Source: Candidatus Bealeia paramacronuclearis
GTDB lineage: Bacteria > Pseudomonadota > Alphaproteobacteria > UBA9655
Reading direction: 5' to 3'
Assembly: GCF_035607555.1 (NCBI RefSeq)
Contig: NZ_JAVHWZ010000002.1
Span: 186,001-250,000 of the forward strand
DNA length: 64,000 bases
Shown here: one piece after another, positions 8,036 to 17,345 of the stretch
Layout: each line of letters begins with the position of its first letter
How positions within the stretch are numbered: position 1 is the stretch's first letter
Notes under the pieces: model-generated
Told to the model about the DNA's origin: nothing
The model's database searches: none
The model's input: only the letters and a program-made list of their open reading frames with translations
Position numbers and translations under genes: made by a program

Positions 8036-8914
8036 ATGTTGTTTTCAAAACCCGCCCTACTTTTAACCACTGCGCTTATTGCAGTTTCCATGGCTTATTC
8101 TCTCTCCGCGACAAATGATAGTGATAAGAATATTGTAAATTCTAGTCCCTCCAAAAAACGAAAAATCCAAGAGATTCAAGATGACTCCTCAGGGGGAAGT
8201 TCGTCAGAGGAAAATACATTTAAGAAAAAGAAAAGTAATGAAAATTTGGAGGCGCAGATACACACAGTATGGAATGCATCGTCTCAAACATTTAAAAATA
8301 TCATAAAATATTCAGATACTTATGATGCTAATCATACCCTTCAAGGTGCGTTACAGAAATTACCTGATCTTGGAAAAATGAAGAATTCTAAGTCTTGGTA
8401 CGATTGTTTTAATCTTGCTGTTAAAAATCCAACCAAGATCAATCTCAAAAACAAAGATGATCTTTGGAAGTCATTCTTTTTCAAAAACATGAAGAGCATT
8501 AAAGTCTCTCTCGAGGAAGGATTTTCTCATTATGTCGCTTTAAAAGATTACAAAGAATGTCTGGGAGTTTATGAAAATATAATTACACACTATAATCGTA
8601 TTCGTTTTTTCTCTTCCGAACAGAATGCAATTCAAGTTCTTTCTAAAGTTTTAGAAGGCTCAAAAATGATGGACCAAAAATGGGGTGAAGTTAAGTTTTA
8701 TGAGTTGATTACGCATGAAATGGAAACGCTTCCAAAGTTTGAGGATCATAGGAAAGCAGCTCCGTCTTTGGAGGCTATGAGCTCCATTAAAGATGAACTT
8801 GAAAATAAATCTAAGAAAGTTAAAGAAGATTTTAAAAAGAAGACCCCTTTCTTTTTGGATACTGATGAAATTCCACATATCGACAACGCCCTTGATAGTT
8901 GGAGAACAAAATAA
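8036..8914 (+). CDS. Secreted protein with two lysine-rich NLS-like clusters, function unknown
   Basis: The ATG at 8036 is preferred because AAAGGA sits 8 bases upstream; the ATG at 8027 overlaps that site. The 292-residue product has a signal peptide (LFSKPALLLTTALIAVSMAYSLSA). A low-complexity acidic and serine-rich stretch follows, holding two basic clusters: SKKRK at residues 39-43 and FKKKK at 62-66. The remainder (about 70-292) looks alpha-helical and lysine-rich. No family was recognised. The basic clusters resemble monopartite nuclear-localisation signals, an unusual feature in a bacterial export product. The gene stands alone, ends at a strong hairpin, and is AT-rich compared with its neighbours. 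Confidence 0.6.
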   Translation: MLFSKPALLLTTALIAVSMAYSLSATNDSDKNIVNSSPSKKRKIQEIQDDSSGGSSSEENTFKKKKSNENLEAQIHTVWNASSQTFKNIIKYSDTYDANHTLQGALQKLPDLGKMKNSKSWYDCFNLAVKNPTKINLKNKDDLWKSFFFKNMKSIKVSLEEGFSHYVALKDYKECLGVYENIITHYNRIRFFSSEQNAIQVLSKVLEGSKMMDQKWGEVKFYELITHEMETLPKFEDHRKAAPSLEAMSSIKDELENKSKKVKEDFKKKTPFFLDTDEIPHIDNALDSWRTK

Positions 8915-8927
8915 CATACATTTCTGA

Positions 8928-8953
8928 TGCGAAGGCTGGGAACAGCCTTCGCA
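8928..8953. terminator. Perfect hairpin between convergent genes
   Basis: TGCGAAGGCTG pairs perfectly with CAGCCTTCGCA across a four-base loop. It lies between the stops of the secreted-protein gene and the convergent AmpG-like gene, so it can serve both strands. There is no long T-run on either side. Confidence 0.65.
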
Positions 8954-8958
8954 CAGTC

Positions 8959-10290
8959 TTAAACCCGCTCATGAGCTGCGCCCAGGGGCGTGAAGTGCCG
9001 CGCGGAATGCGCAAGAAGCATCATACAGGGAACTGAAGCCAAGGCTGTGAAGAGGTAAAACTGGGACCAGCTCATTTGATCTGCAAGCCATCCCGCCGCA
9101 ATCGAAAGTACGATCCGCGCTAAAGATCCAAACGAGGATAAAAGCGCAAAATGGGTAGCCGTATTGGGTGCGCTGCACATACTTGAAAGATAGGCAATAT
9201 AGGCTGCAGCCCCAAGACCACAAGTAAAATTCTCAACCCCAATTGTAATCGTCAAAACACCTAAATTATAGCCCACAAGGGCTTGCACCAGAAACATAAG
9301 ACTTGAGAGAATTTGAAGAGCTGCACAAAGAATAAGGCTTGCAAAAATTCCAAAACGCGTCAGAAAAAATCCCCCTAAAAATCCACCAAAAATCATCGCG
9401 CTGATTCCAAAAAGCTTGGCAACATTGGCAATCTCAAGGGTACTATATCCAATTTCAATGAGAAACGGGGTGCTCATCACATTAAGAACGGTGTCTCCCA
9501 CTTTGTAGAAGAAGATAAAAGCCAGAACCACACGCCAATCGTACGTTTGGATGAGTTCCCGCAAGGGTGGCCAAAATGTGGACTTGAGCCAATTGAAAAA
9601 ACGGGCAGAAATATCAGAAGATGAAATTTCTTTTTTAAGCTTAGGATGAGGAGAGGCGCTTGCCACCATAATGCGCGTGCGTGGCGCAAAAAAAACAGTA
9701 ATCATACCTAAGACAACAAAGAATGCCATTATATTGTAAACATCCGACCACGAGAGAAATGTCGACAAGTAAAGAGCTCCATAGCCTGAAATTAACATAC
9801 CAATACGATATCCCAAGTATGTGGATGAGGCCGCAACGCCGTACTGATCCTCGTCTATAATTTCGATACGATAAGCTTCGACCACAATGTCTTGGCATGC
9901 TGATGAAAGGGCAACCAAAAAAGCCATAAGCGCCGTTAATAAAAGATTTTCATGGGGAGATGTGCTCCCCAGACCAATAAGTGCCAAAACCAAAAATATC
10001 TGCGCCATAAGCGCCCAACTGCGTCGTTTTCCCAATAAATTTGCCAAAATGGGCAGGTTCCATCGATCGACAAGAGGCCCCCAGAGAAACTTAAAGGTGT
10101 AAGGAATAGTCACGACCACAAACATGCCGATGGCCGTTTTCGAGACGCCCGATTGCGTCAACCAAAAGCTAAGGGTTGAAAGCGTCAATAAAAACGGCAA
10201 GCCACTTGAAATTCCTAAGAAAAAAATCGCAAGAATGCGGCGGTCGAGTAAATTCCAGAGGTCGCGGGTTTTAAGGATCATATCATCCAT
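8959..10290 (-). CDS. ampG: AmpG-like MFS permease (muropeptide uptake)
   Basis: This major-facilitator protein of about 443 residues has twelve hydrophobic segments. The AmpG opening is clear: LDRRILAIFFLGISSGLPF, then TIPYTFKFLWGPLVDR and the conserved SSACQDIVVEAYRIE segment. AmpG imports anhydro-muropeptides released from the cell wall for peptidoglycan recycling. Possible starts are a TTG at 10302, ATG at 10290 and ATG at 10281; none has a strong ribosome-binding site and 10290 is chosen by convention. The gene implies that the organism still remodels peptidoglycan. AmpG homologues are often multiplied in Holosporales and Rickettsiales; exact substrate specificity is not proven. Confidence 0.85.
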   Translation of the reverse strand: MDDMILKTRDLWNLLDRRILAIFFLGISSGLPFLLTLSTLSFWLTQSGVSKTAIGMFVVVTIPYTFKFLWGPLVDRWNLPILANLLGKRRSWALMAQIFLVLALIGLGSTSPHENLLLTALMAFLVALSSACQDIVVEAYRIEIIDEDQYGVAASSTYLGYRIGMLISGYGALYLSTFLSWSDVYNIMAFFVVLGMITVFFAPRTRIMVASASPHPKLKKEISSSDISARFFNWLKSTFWPPLRELIQTYDWRVVLAFIFFYKVGDTVLNVMSTPFLIEIGYSTLEIANVAKLFGISAMIFGGFLGGFFLTRFGIFASLILCAALQILSSLMFLVQALVGYNLGVLTITIGVENFTCGLGAAAYIAYLSSMCSAPNTATHFALLSSFGSLARIVLSIAAGWLADQMSWSQFYLFTALASVPCMMLLAHSARHFTPLGAAHERV

Positions 10291-10845
10291 AAAATCAATC
10301 AATAAACTTCAGTAAGTCTATACACCCTCTTTGCTGATTTCAAGAAAATGCTTACTTTCTCGTTGTCCCACGAGAGACATCGTGTAATTATTCAGAAAAA
10401 ATAACATCAAGAGAGACCACAATGTCAAAATTTGCACAATTTTTGATCGGAATATTGTGTTTGGGACTCTTCTCACACACCGTTATTGCGGGACATGAAA
10501 AAGATGAAAAGACGGTATGGACAAGTGCAACAATCCCACATCGTGAAGGCAAAGAGGCTCAAGGGCTCGTTGTAATTTTTCATGGGTATAGCGCAAGTGG
10601 AAAGGATATCATTCCCTTGGCAAGCTCATGGCAAAAAGAGTTTCCATACCTTGATTTTATAGCTCCCAATGGTGTTGATCCTTATGAAGGACAAGGATCT
10701 GATCACTATCAGTGGTTTTCTCTCAAAAATATTAACCTCCAAAAAATTCAGGAAAAAGAAATTCCCATTCTTGCAGAAAGACTGGAGAAATTGCGTCCGA
10801 GCGTGATGTCCTTTTTGGACAACGAACTTCAAAAACGAAATCTGA

Positions 10846-11928
10846 CACGAGTTACGCAGTTTGCAGGAGAAGAGAGAAGAGATAAGGTGAGAGGGAATAT
10901 TTATTAAATGAGAAGAAATGATGTCTCGACACAAATGCACAAAATCACTTTATCGTTCATTTTTACAAGCCAGCAGTGTGCGCTATTCAGGGTTGGCACT
11001 TTCGGAGGTGTCACCGATTCCATTGTCGCATGACAGCGTCAATCGATGGTTGAGTTCTAGTGCATTGCGTCCGAGCGGAGTGTGGAATCTTACTCAATCT
11101 CTTATTAACAAGAAAGAACCTTGTTTTTTAGTATGTGACGATACAATTTTGGATAAAAATCGGAGCGAGAAGATAGAGCTTGTGCATTATCAGTATTCTG
11201 GGAATGCCCATGATGTTATTGCGGGGATAGGTCTTGTCAATTTGGTATGGCATGGCCTGAGGAGTCATGACTCTATTCCTGTTGATTATCGTATTTATGA
11301 TAAAGCCAGCGATGGCAAAAGCAAGAATGACCATTTCAGGGAAATGTTAAAGCTGGCTCAAGACAGAGGGATAAATCCGGATGACGTGGTTGCAGACGCT
11401 TGGTACTCGAGCTTGAATAATCTGAAGGCCATTGAATCCATAGGCTGGACATGGGTGATGGGGTTGAAGAAAAACAGGAAAGTGAATCGTGGAGAAACTC
11501 TTGAAAAGCTGGACATTCCAGATGAAGGACTGAAAGTTCACTTACGCGGATATGGATGGATTACTGTTTTCCGGTTTGTTGCCAAAAACGGTCGCACGGA
11601 TTATATCGGAACCAATAGGGATAATCCCTCTCGTGATCATATTGAACTGGTCATGAAATCGCGTTGGAAAATCGAAGTTTATCATCGGGAATTAAAGCAA
11701 ACATGCGGTCTTGAACGCTGTCAGTCTCGCACGGGACGAGCCCAAAGAAATCATATATTTCTTGCCATTTCGGCTTGGATTCAAAGATTTAAAAGACGAC
11801 TTGCTGGAGGCTTCTCTTTTTATCAGCAGCAGTGGGATGTTATTAAGCATGATATCTCTAGAGAAATAACAAAACTCATGTCTTTCGCTTAGATTCCCAC
11901 CCTTTTGCTGCAAACTGCGTAACTCGTG
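10846..11928 (+). mobile_element. Intact IS with 21-bp inverted repeats, inserted in an esterase gene
   Basis: The ends are perfect inverted repeats of 21 bases (CACGAGTTACGCAGTTTGCAG at 10846-10866 and its complement at 11908-11928). They are flanked by TCTGA at 10841-10845 and 11929-11933, a 5-base target duplication. A reading with one more base per end and a CTG duplication is also possible. Length about 1083 bases. Size and duplication length resemble ISAba11-type elements, but the family was not confirmed. Confidence 0.88.
10918..11892 (+). CDS. DDE transposase of the IS4 clan (IS701/ISAba11-like)
   Basis: This 324-residue transposase fills the element almost completely. Probable catalytic residues are Asp in VCDDTILDK, Asp in VVADAWYSS and Glu in RWKIEVYHRELKQTCGL, which matches the Y-R-E-K signature of IS4-clan enzymes. 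The frame is intact and the element's ends are perfect, so it may still move. ATG codons at 10918 and 10921 are equivalent starts. It is transcribed in the same direction as the esterase gene it interrupts. I did not see another copy in this window. Confidence 0.85.
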   Translation: MMSRHKCTKSLYRSFLQASSVRYSGLALSEVSPIPLSHDSVNRWLSSSALRPSGVWNLTQSLINKKEPCFLVCDDTILDKNRSEKIELVHYQYSGNAHDVIAGIGLVNLVWHGLRSHDSIPVDYRIYDKASDGKSKNDHFREMLKLAQDRGINPDDVVADAWYSSLNNLKAIESIGWTWVMGLKKNRKVNRGETLEKLDIPDEGLKVHLRGYGWITVFRFVAKNGRTDYIGTNRDNPSRDHIELVMKSRWKIEVYHRELKQTCGLERCQSRTGRAQRNHIFLAISAWIQRFKRRLAGGFSFYQQQWDVIKHDISREITKLMSFA

Positions 11929-12250
11929 TCTGACTTATAAAAATCTAGTTCTCGTAGGCTTTTCACAAGGGGCAATGGTGGCGCTCGATCTTGGGCTTCA
12001 TGGGAAGAACTCACCTTCAGGAATTATTGCTTATTCGGGGGCCTATATACCCCAAGAAAAAAGTATCCCAAAAAAAACTCCAATTCTTTTAGTCCATGGC
12101 AAAGAGGACACCATTGTGCCATTTCAAGCTTCTGAAATGTCTTACGACATCTTAAAAGGAAGTGATGTCCAACTCCACCTTTTGGAGAAATTAAATCATT
12201 CTATTGATGATCGAGGGCTTGATTTGGGCCTGAATTTTATTCAGAAAAAT

Positions 12251-13327
12251 CTATAAAACCAGCTCTTCAATCACGAGAGACGCTTCATCCGTTGTAATGC
12301 CTAAGGTGGAGCTAAACGCATCGCGATAGAAGAGATGATTTTTCCACATTTTAATATGCTCTTTTGTGACAGGATTCTTATGAGTTCCAAACCACCAATA
12401 AGACCCCATGGATAATTTTTGAGCGACCTCTTTTTCAAGGATGAGAGTGTATTCCCCAGCTTTTCGGATGGTTTCGCTTTCTTTGGGAATTTTAATGTGA
12501 CCCATCATTGTAGATGTGGGTTTTTGAAAAAATTTTTGAGATGAATAATTCGGGCATGAGATTGTTATGAAAGAAAGTAAAAAGGCTTCGATGAAAATTG
12601 ATGGTTTGCGATAGAGAAAAGAGTGAGGTTGCGTCTCCGGAACTTTAGGTTTGTAGGGACTGCGGTTTGATTTTAATTGTCGAATCTTGATTTTGATTAA
12701 AGAAATTTGATCAATTTGACTTCTCCCCCAGGCTTTTGAAAGTTCAAGATAAAGAGATGAGAGTTCCGTATCAGCACGTGTAGCTTCAAAAAGCGCTTGA
12801 TACTGAGCGGCTTTTGCAGAAGAGTAACCCTCCGTCAAGGCCTCTGTTCTAAGAAGGTAGGGTCGATATAATTTGTGAAAGGTTAGATTTTTTTTAATTT
12901 CGAGAATATCATCAATGGTTCCATTTAAAATGTCTATTTTTGAAACGGGATGTTCCTCTGAAGATTGGGAAATTTGAGGAAAATCGATCTCTTCTTCAAG
13001 CTTCTTTTTGAACTCTAATTTTTTGTTTTTGAGAGCTATATTGTAATCATGAACCCACTCTGATTCTTCAAGATCGTAAAGACTGGGAAGAGATTGCCAC
13101 AGCCCATGAAGTCTTGCATATTGACGATTGCCCCAACTGCCTTCATTAAAAGCTTGGGCACGCACCTCATAGGAACGGGCTTTGGCGATGCAATACTTTT
13201 TCAAAGAATCGATATCTTTTAAGTCATCAAACCATTTGGCATGGATATGAGCAGAGGGTAAGAGGGAGGCGATGAGAACCGTCCAAAACAGATAAAGAGG
13301 GAGATTAATTTTCTGCCATAACGTCAA
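12251..13327 (-). CDS. Secreted protein of unknown function
   Basis: The 358-residue product starts with a signal peptide-like region (hydrophobic core LPLYLFWTVLIASLLPSAHIHA). The mature part is charged, rich in Lys/Glu and mostly helical in appearance. A short hydrophobic stretch (FIEAFLLSFITISC) lies at about residues 245-258 and may be a membrane segment. The last 90 residues are more compact, with a WWFGTHKNP segment. No family was recognised. The gene is convergent with the broken esterase (six-base overlap) and lies upstream of the tRNA-tuf cluster on the other strand. It may be a periplasmic or exported factor specific to this lineage. Confidence 0.55.
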   Translation of the reverse strand: MTLWQKINLPLYLFWTVLIASLLPSAHIHAKWFDDLKDIDSLKKYCIAKARSYEVRAQAFNEGSWGNRQYARLHGLWQSLPSLYDLEESEWVHDYNIALKNKKLEFKKKLEEEIDFPQISQSSEEHPVSKIDILNGTIDDILEIKKNLTFHKLYRPYLLRTEALTEGYSSAKAAQYQALFEATRADTELSSLYLELSKAWGRSQIDQISLIKIKIRQLKSNRSPYKPKVPETQPHSFLYRKPSIFIEAFLLSFITISCPNYSSQKFFQKPTSTMMGHIKIPKESETIRKAGEYTLILEKEVAQKLSMGSYWWFGTHKNPVTKEHIKMWKNHLFYRDAFSSTLGITTDEASLVIEELVL

Positions 13328-13440
13328 ATTGACCTCTCATTCGCAAATCGAATTCCAAGAGAAATATACGAAAAAAAAGTTAATTTTCCCTTTATTTCCC
13401 CATATTTTTTTTATAAATTGAAAAGAGCATGAATTCCGGA

Positions 13441-13469
13441 TTGACATGGCTGCGGAAATCCCCTATCCC
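13441..13469 (+). promoter_or_regulatory. Probable promoter of the tRNA-Tyr–tRNA-Gly–tuf unit
   Basis: A consensus -35 box TTGACA at 13441-13446 is followed after 17 bases by TATCCC at 13464-13469, a weaker -10 box. This places a start about 7 bases before tRNA-Tyr. The position and spacing fit a sigma-70-type promoter. Confidence 0.6.
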
Positions 13470-13482
13470 ATGTTCAGAAATC

Positions 13483-13568
13483 GGAGGGATGGCCGAGCGG
13501 TTAAAGGCAGCAGACTGTAAATCTGCCGACGTATGTCTACACAGGTTCAAATCCTGTTCCCTCCACCA
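13483..13568 (+). tRNA. tRNA-Tyr (GTA)
   Basis: The acceptor arms GGAGGGA and TCCCTCC pair fully. The anticodon GTA at 13517-13519 sits in a proper stem, the long variable arm of a class II tRNA is present, and CCA is encoded. It is the first of three tRNAs around tuf, a layout common in proteobacteria. Confidence 0.95.
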
Positions 13569-13573
13569 TTTAT

Positions 13574-13647
13574 GCGGGTGTAGCTTAGTGGTAAAGCCCC
13601 AGCCTTCCAAGCTGGCTATGAGGGTTCGATTCCCTTCACCCGCTCCA
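13574..13647 (+). tRNA. tRNA-Gly (TCC)
   Basis: GCGGGTG and CACCCGC form the acceptor stem, the anticodon TCC (13606-13608) lies in a CTTCCAA loop closed by CCAGC/GCTGG, and CCA is encoded. It lies five bases after tRNA-Tyr, so both are probably cut from one transcript that continues into tuf. Confidence 0.95.
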
Positions 13648-13687
13648 TTTTTATGACAGGCACTGCAGTCAACTTGAGGGACAAAAG

Positions 13688-14878
<1,191 letters not shown>

Positions 14879-14971
14879 ATAAGTAAATACTTATTATTGT
14901 TCCGAAAAAAATTGGGATAATGATTTTTAAGACATTCTGAAGGAGGATATTTCTCCTCCCGAAGAATTTGC

Positions 14972-15048
14972 AGGAGTGTAGCTCAATTGGCTAGAGTACC
15001 GGTCTCCAAAACCGGGGGTTGTGGGTTCGAGCCCCACCTCTCCTGCCA
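14972..15048 (+). tRNA. tRNA-Trp (CCA)
   Basis: The anticodon CCA at 15006-15008 lies in a CTCCAAA loop closed by CCGGT/ACCGG, the T stem is GTGGG/CCCAC, and CCA is encoded. In the acceptor stem (AGGAGTG with CTCTCCT) the sixth pair is T opposite T; the rest pair normally. A short inverted repeat (GGAGGA/TCCTCC, 14941-14959) precedes it. The usual secE-nusG genes do not follow. Confidence 0.92.
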
Positions 15049-15091
15049 TTTTTTCTTTTGACAATAAAATTTATCAAACCTCTATACTCCT

Positions 15092-15232
15092 TTAACTTAA
15101 AGATACCTTATTGAGGATTTGAAAGTTATCATTAATGCGGTCAACCATAGAGCTGGCGATTTGAGGCCATTTGGCAAAGAATTCATCAAGGGCTTCTCTA
15201 AATTCAACGACACTTTGAATGTACGGGTTCAT
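15092..15232 (-). pseudogene. Truncated ORF at an IS boundary, unknown
   Basis: A 46-codon frame reads QSVVEFREALDEFFAKWP and continues to NKVSLS with ordinary protein-like composition. Its ATG and first residues come from the end of the IS481-like element starting at 15220. It is therefore probably the 3' tail of a host gene whose front was removed or displaced when the element arrived. No family was recognised. Confidence 0.4.
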
Positions 15233-16407
15233 AACAAATGAGACTCAAGAGGCCTCGAGAATATGAGAGTGAATATAGTGCAAAGGAGTGAGGCCTTTCG
15301 CGGCGCGATGAGGCCGATAAGAATTATACTTTGAGACAGCTTGAGAGAGCTCAAAGCGCATAGAAGCTATGGAATCAGCCAGGAGGTTGTTTTGGTTGTA
15401 AAATTCCTCCCGGAATATTCGATTTCCCCGCTCAACGCCGCCGTTGTAAGTGGGCTTTTTGGGGGGCAAAACAATTAAGGGAATGCCCAGATCTTCACAG
15501 GCTTCCTCAAATTCCGCCATAAATTCAGATCTTCCCTCAACTTGAATGGATTGAATTTTAAAGGGGGCCTGCTTTACAAACTTAAGCAAGAAGCGTTTGG
15601 CGCTTGAGCTCTTGGCATGGGCATACACACTCGCATAGATAAATTTCGAGCCTCTTTCCCAAGCCTGGAAGTGCTTGAAACAGATACCATTTTTGGTGAC
15701 TGTCATATGGTCAATCTGAACCCGCTCACCAAGCGTCATCGTTTTATAATCCTTGAAAGTCCAAGGTTTTGCATGGCTTTTAAATTGTCTTTTTCTTTTT
15801 GTTCTCAGGGCGGAGGGTGATTTTTGCACAAGCCCCTTGTTTTTGAGGGAGGTCAGGATACGGCCGACGGTGCTTTCGCTCAGGATTTGCCCATGGTCTC
15901 GCTTGAGAATGATGGCGATTTTCTCTTTGCCATAGGTGGGATTTTCGCGGCGCACTTTCACAAGCTGAAGTTCTGCCTCTCCCCAGTGCGGTTTGTTGAG
16001 ATTTCGTGGCTTTTTTGAAGGGGGAACACTCCCTTTGTTAAGGTCCTTCAGGATCTTCTTGTGGCGATAATAAGTTGCGCGAGACATGGCGCAAATGTCT
16101 TGGCACCTGGAATCGCAAACGTTTTCAGATTTCAGCTTTTCCCAGAGCCTCACGCCGTCTTCATACCGTTTGCGATAGGCGTCAAAACAGTCTTGTGTGC
16201 GCGCATATGCATAAAGCCTATGCTTATTTTTATGTAATCCGTGGATCCTCATCCAGGCCTCCATCAATAGGTTTTTTAGATTTCCTATTCTTGAGGCCTG
16301 GTTGGGTGTGGCAATGGAGATGAGCCTCGCTACAGCGCAATTTGGGGGCGCGCTCAGCTCATCTCCATCCCTCCCAATTTTGTCTCACTTCTATCTGAAC
16401 TCGGACA
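15220..16407 (-). mobile_element. IS481-like element, copy 1
   Basis: Copy 1 of a roughly 1190-base element found four times here. Its ends are imperfect inverted repeats: TGTACGGGTTCATAACAAAT at 15220 (copy 2 begins TGTCCGAGTTCATAT) and the complement of TGTCCGAGTTCAGATAG ending at 16407. An inverted repeat GGAGATGAGC/GCTCATCTCC lies inside the right end. No target duplication is visible. It separates tRNA-Trp from the hemF remnant. Confidence 0.8.
15245..16264 (-). pseudogene. IS481-like transposase, catalytic Asp replaced
   Basis: The open frame of 339 residues has an N-terminal helix-turn-helix region (CDSRCQDICAMSRATYYRH) and an integrase-core domain. Of the DDE triad, the first Asp (VQIDHMTV) and the Glu (GGVERGN) are present. 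The second Asp is Glu: this copy reads QVEGRSEF where copy 2 has QVDEGSEF and copy 3 has HVDGGSEF. The protein is therefore probably inactive although it has no stop codon. The ATG at 16264 is the likely start; a TTG precedes it. Confidence 0.75.
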
Positions 16408-16712
16408 CAACTGGTTTCTAGAGATGCCTAGTCCGTCTAGAGGGGACCGTTTTCTCGTTTCTCTGCGTACTCACCCAATAAACGCCACAGAATCTTGTTA
16501 CTAGGCTTCCTTAAATCTCAAGGCGCTGGCCATTCGGCCACAGGAGGCATAGACATGAGAATTGCATCCGTGTTACCGCCTGTTTTAAATCCGAATTGGG
16601 TTCCGCGATCATACAGCAAATTAAACTCGACATATCGACCCCGACGTTTGAGTTGATGAGATCTTTCCTCGGGAGTCCATGTGCGCTCAACATGCCGTCT
16701 TACGATTTCAGG

Positions 16713-17268
16713 GTGAACACTCCACGGGGCAAGCCCCGTGGTATCCCGGTCGGCCTATAGGCCGAGTACAAGCTGCGCTTGCCCCAAGTCTTCTTGCCCT
16801 TGATGCTCTATATAGCGCTTGATCGCGTACTCATTTACCCCAACTGTGGATACAAAATAACCATCTGACCAAATACCATCCACGCCCCAATAAGCTTTTC
16901 TCATATACTCGAATTTTTTCTTCAACAATTTGCCGCTCATGGACTTTATGGTTCGAACTGCATCGCTAACTCTTATCTTAGGGGGAATAGATAGGTGTAA
17001 GTGTAAGTGAATATGATCCTTATCATGATTCATCGTTAGGATGATGACTTCAGGCATCTTCTCCCTTATCTGATTCATCACTTCTGTGAAATACGCAAAA
17101 CTACCTTCATTCAATATCTTCCGTCGATATTTGCTCACAATCACCAGGTGATACTCACATTGGTAGGCGCAGTGTCCTTACTTCCTTATCTGCATACTTC
17201 GCATCATAGCAAGAAGGCTTGGGGGAGCGCTACATCCACGGGGCTAGCCCCGTGGTTTTTTCGCGCGT
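16713..17268 (-). mobile_element. IS200-type element, copy 1 (in hemF)
   Basis: Both boundaries are fixed by the hemF frame. The element lies just 3' of TTTAT (read on the minus strand) and leaves no duplication, as IS200/IS605 elements do. Each end has a perfect hairpin: CCACGGGG-CTAG-CCCCGTGG-like at the left end and CCACGGGG-CTTG-CCCCGTGG-like at the right. Length 556 bases, six more than copy 2 because of a short internal duplication. Confidence 0.9.
16755..17207 (-). pseudogene. tnpA: IS200 transposase TnpA, nonsense mutation
   Basis: Compared with the intact copy at 24170, codon 10 (CAA) has become TAA and a six-base duplication adds a second His-Leu pair (HIHLHLHL). The downstream frame is otherwise intact, including the HUH-type histidines (HIHLHL) and the later Tyr (EYMRKAYWG region and IKRYIEHQ) of the Y1 single-strand transposase family. 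Re-initiation at the ATG at 17144 would lack the first beta strand. The protein is probably non-functional, though the element could be moved by the intact copy. Confidence 0.85.
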
Positions 17269-17345
17269 ATAAATGTGGTGAAAGGCTTTGCCGACATCTT
17301 GGGTAAAGGCAAAATCATTCTCCCAATTTTCACTATTATGATAAT

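Larger units (their letters stand above)
10422..12256 (+). pseudogene. Secreted carboxylesterase/phospholipase-like hydrolase, split by an IS
   Basis: The 5' part (10422-10845) encodes a signal peptide and the opening of an Abhydrolase_2-type esterase (LVVIFHGYSASGKDI, IAPNGVDP). The 3' part (from about 11930) continues in frame with LVLVGFSQGAMVALDLG (the nucleophile elbow), an Asp in HGKEDTIVPF and a His in LNHSID. Removing the IS and one target copy restores a continuous frame, with the junction reading NLTYKNLVLVG. So all three catalytic residues existed before insertion and the gene looks recently broken: no other lesion was seen. As it stands the protein stops inside the element. Its 3' end overlaps the convergent gene by six bases. 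Confidence 0.9.
16518..17345 (-). pseudogene. hemF: Coproporphyrinogen III oxidase (aerobic), 3' remnant split by IS200
   Basis: Two pieces, 17269-17345 and 16518-16712, join in frame when the IS200-type element between them is removed. The joined reading has the HemF C-terminal signature: [42 protein letters not shown], then [16 protein letters not shown]. HemF converts coproporphyrinogen III to protoporphyrinogen IX with oxygen in heme synthesis. The 5' two thirds are missing; the frame runs into an unrelated IS630 remnant at about 17346. So the gene suffered at least two events and cannot work. An oxygen-independent enzyme elsewhere, or heme from the host, would be required. Confidence 0.88.
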
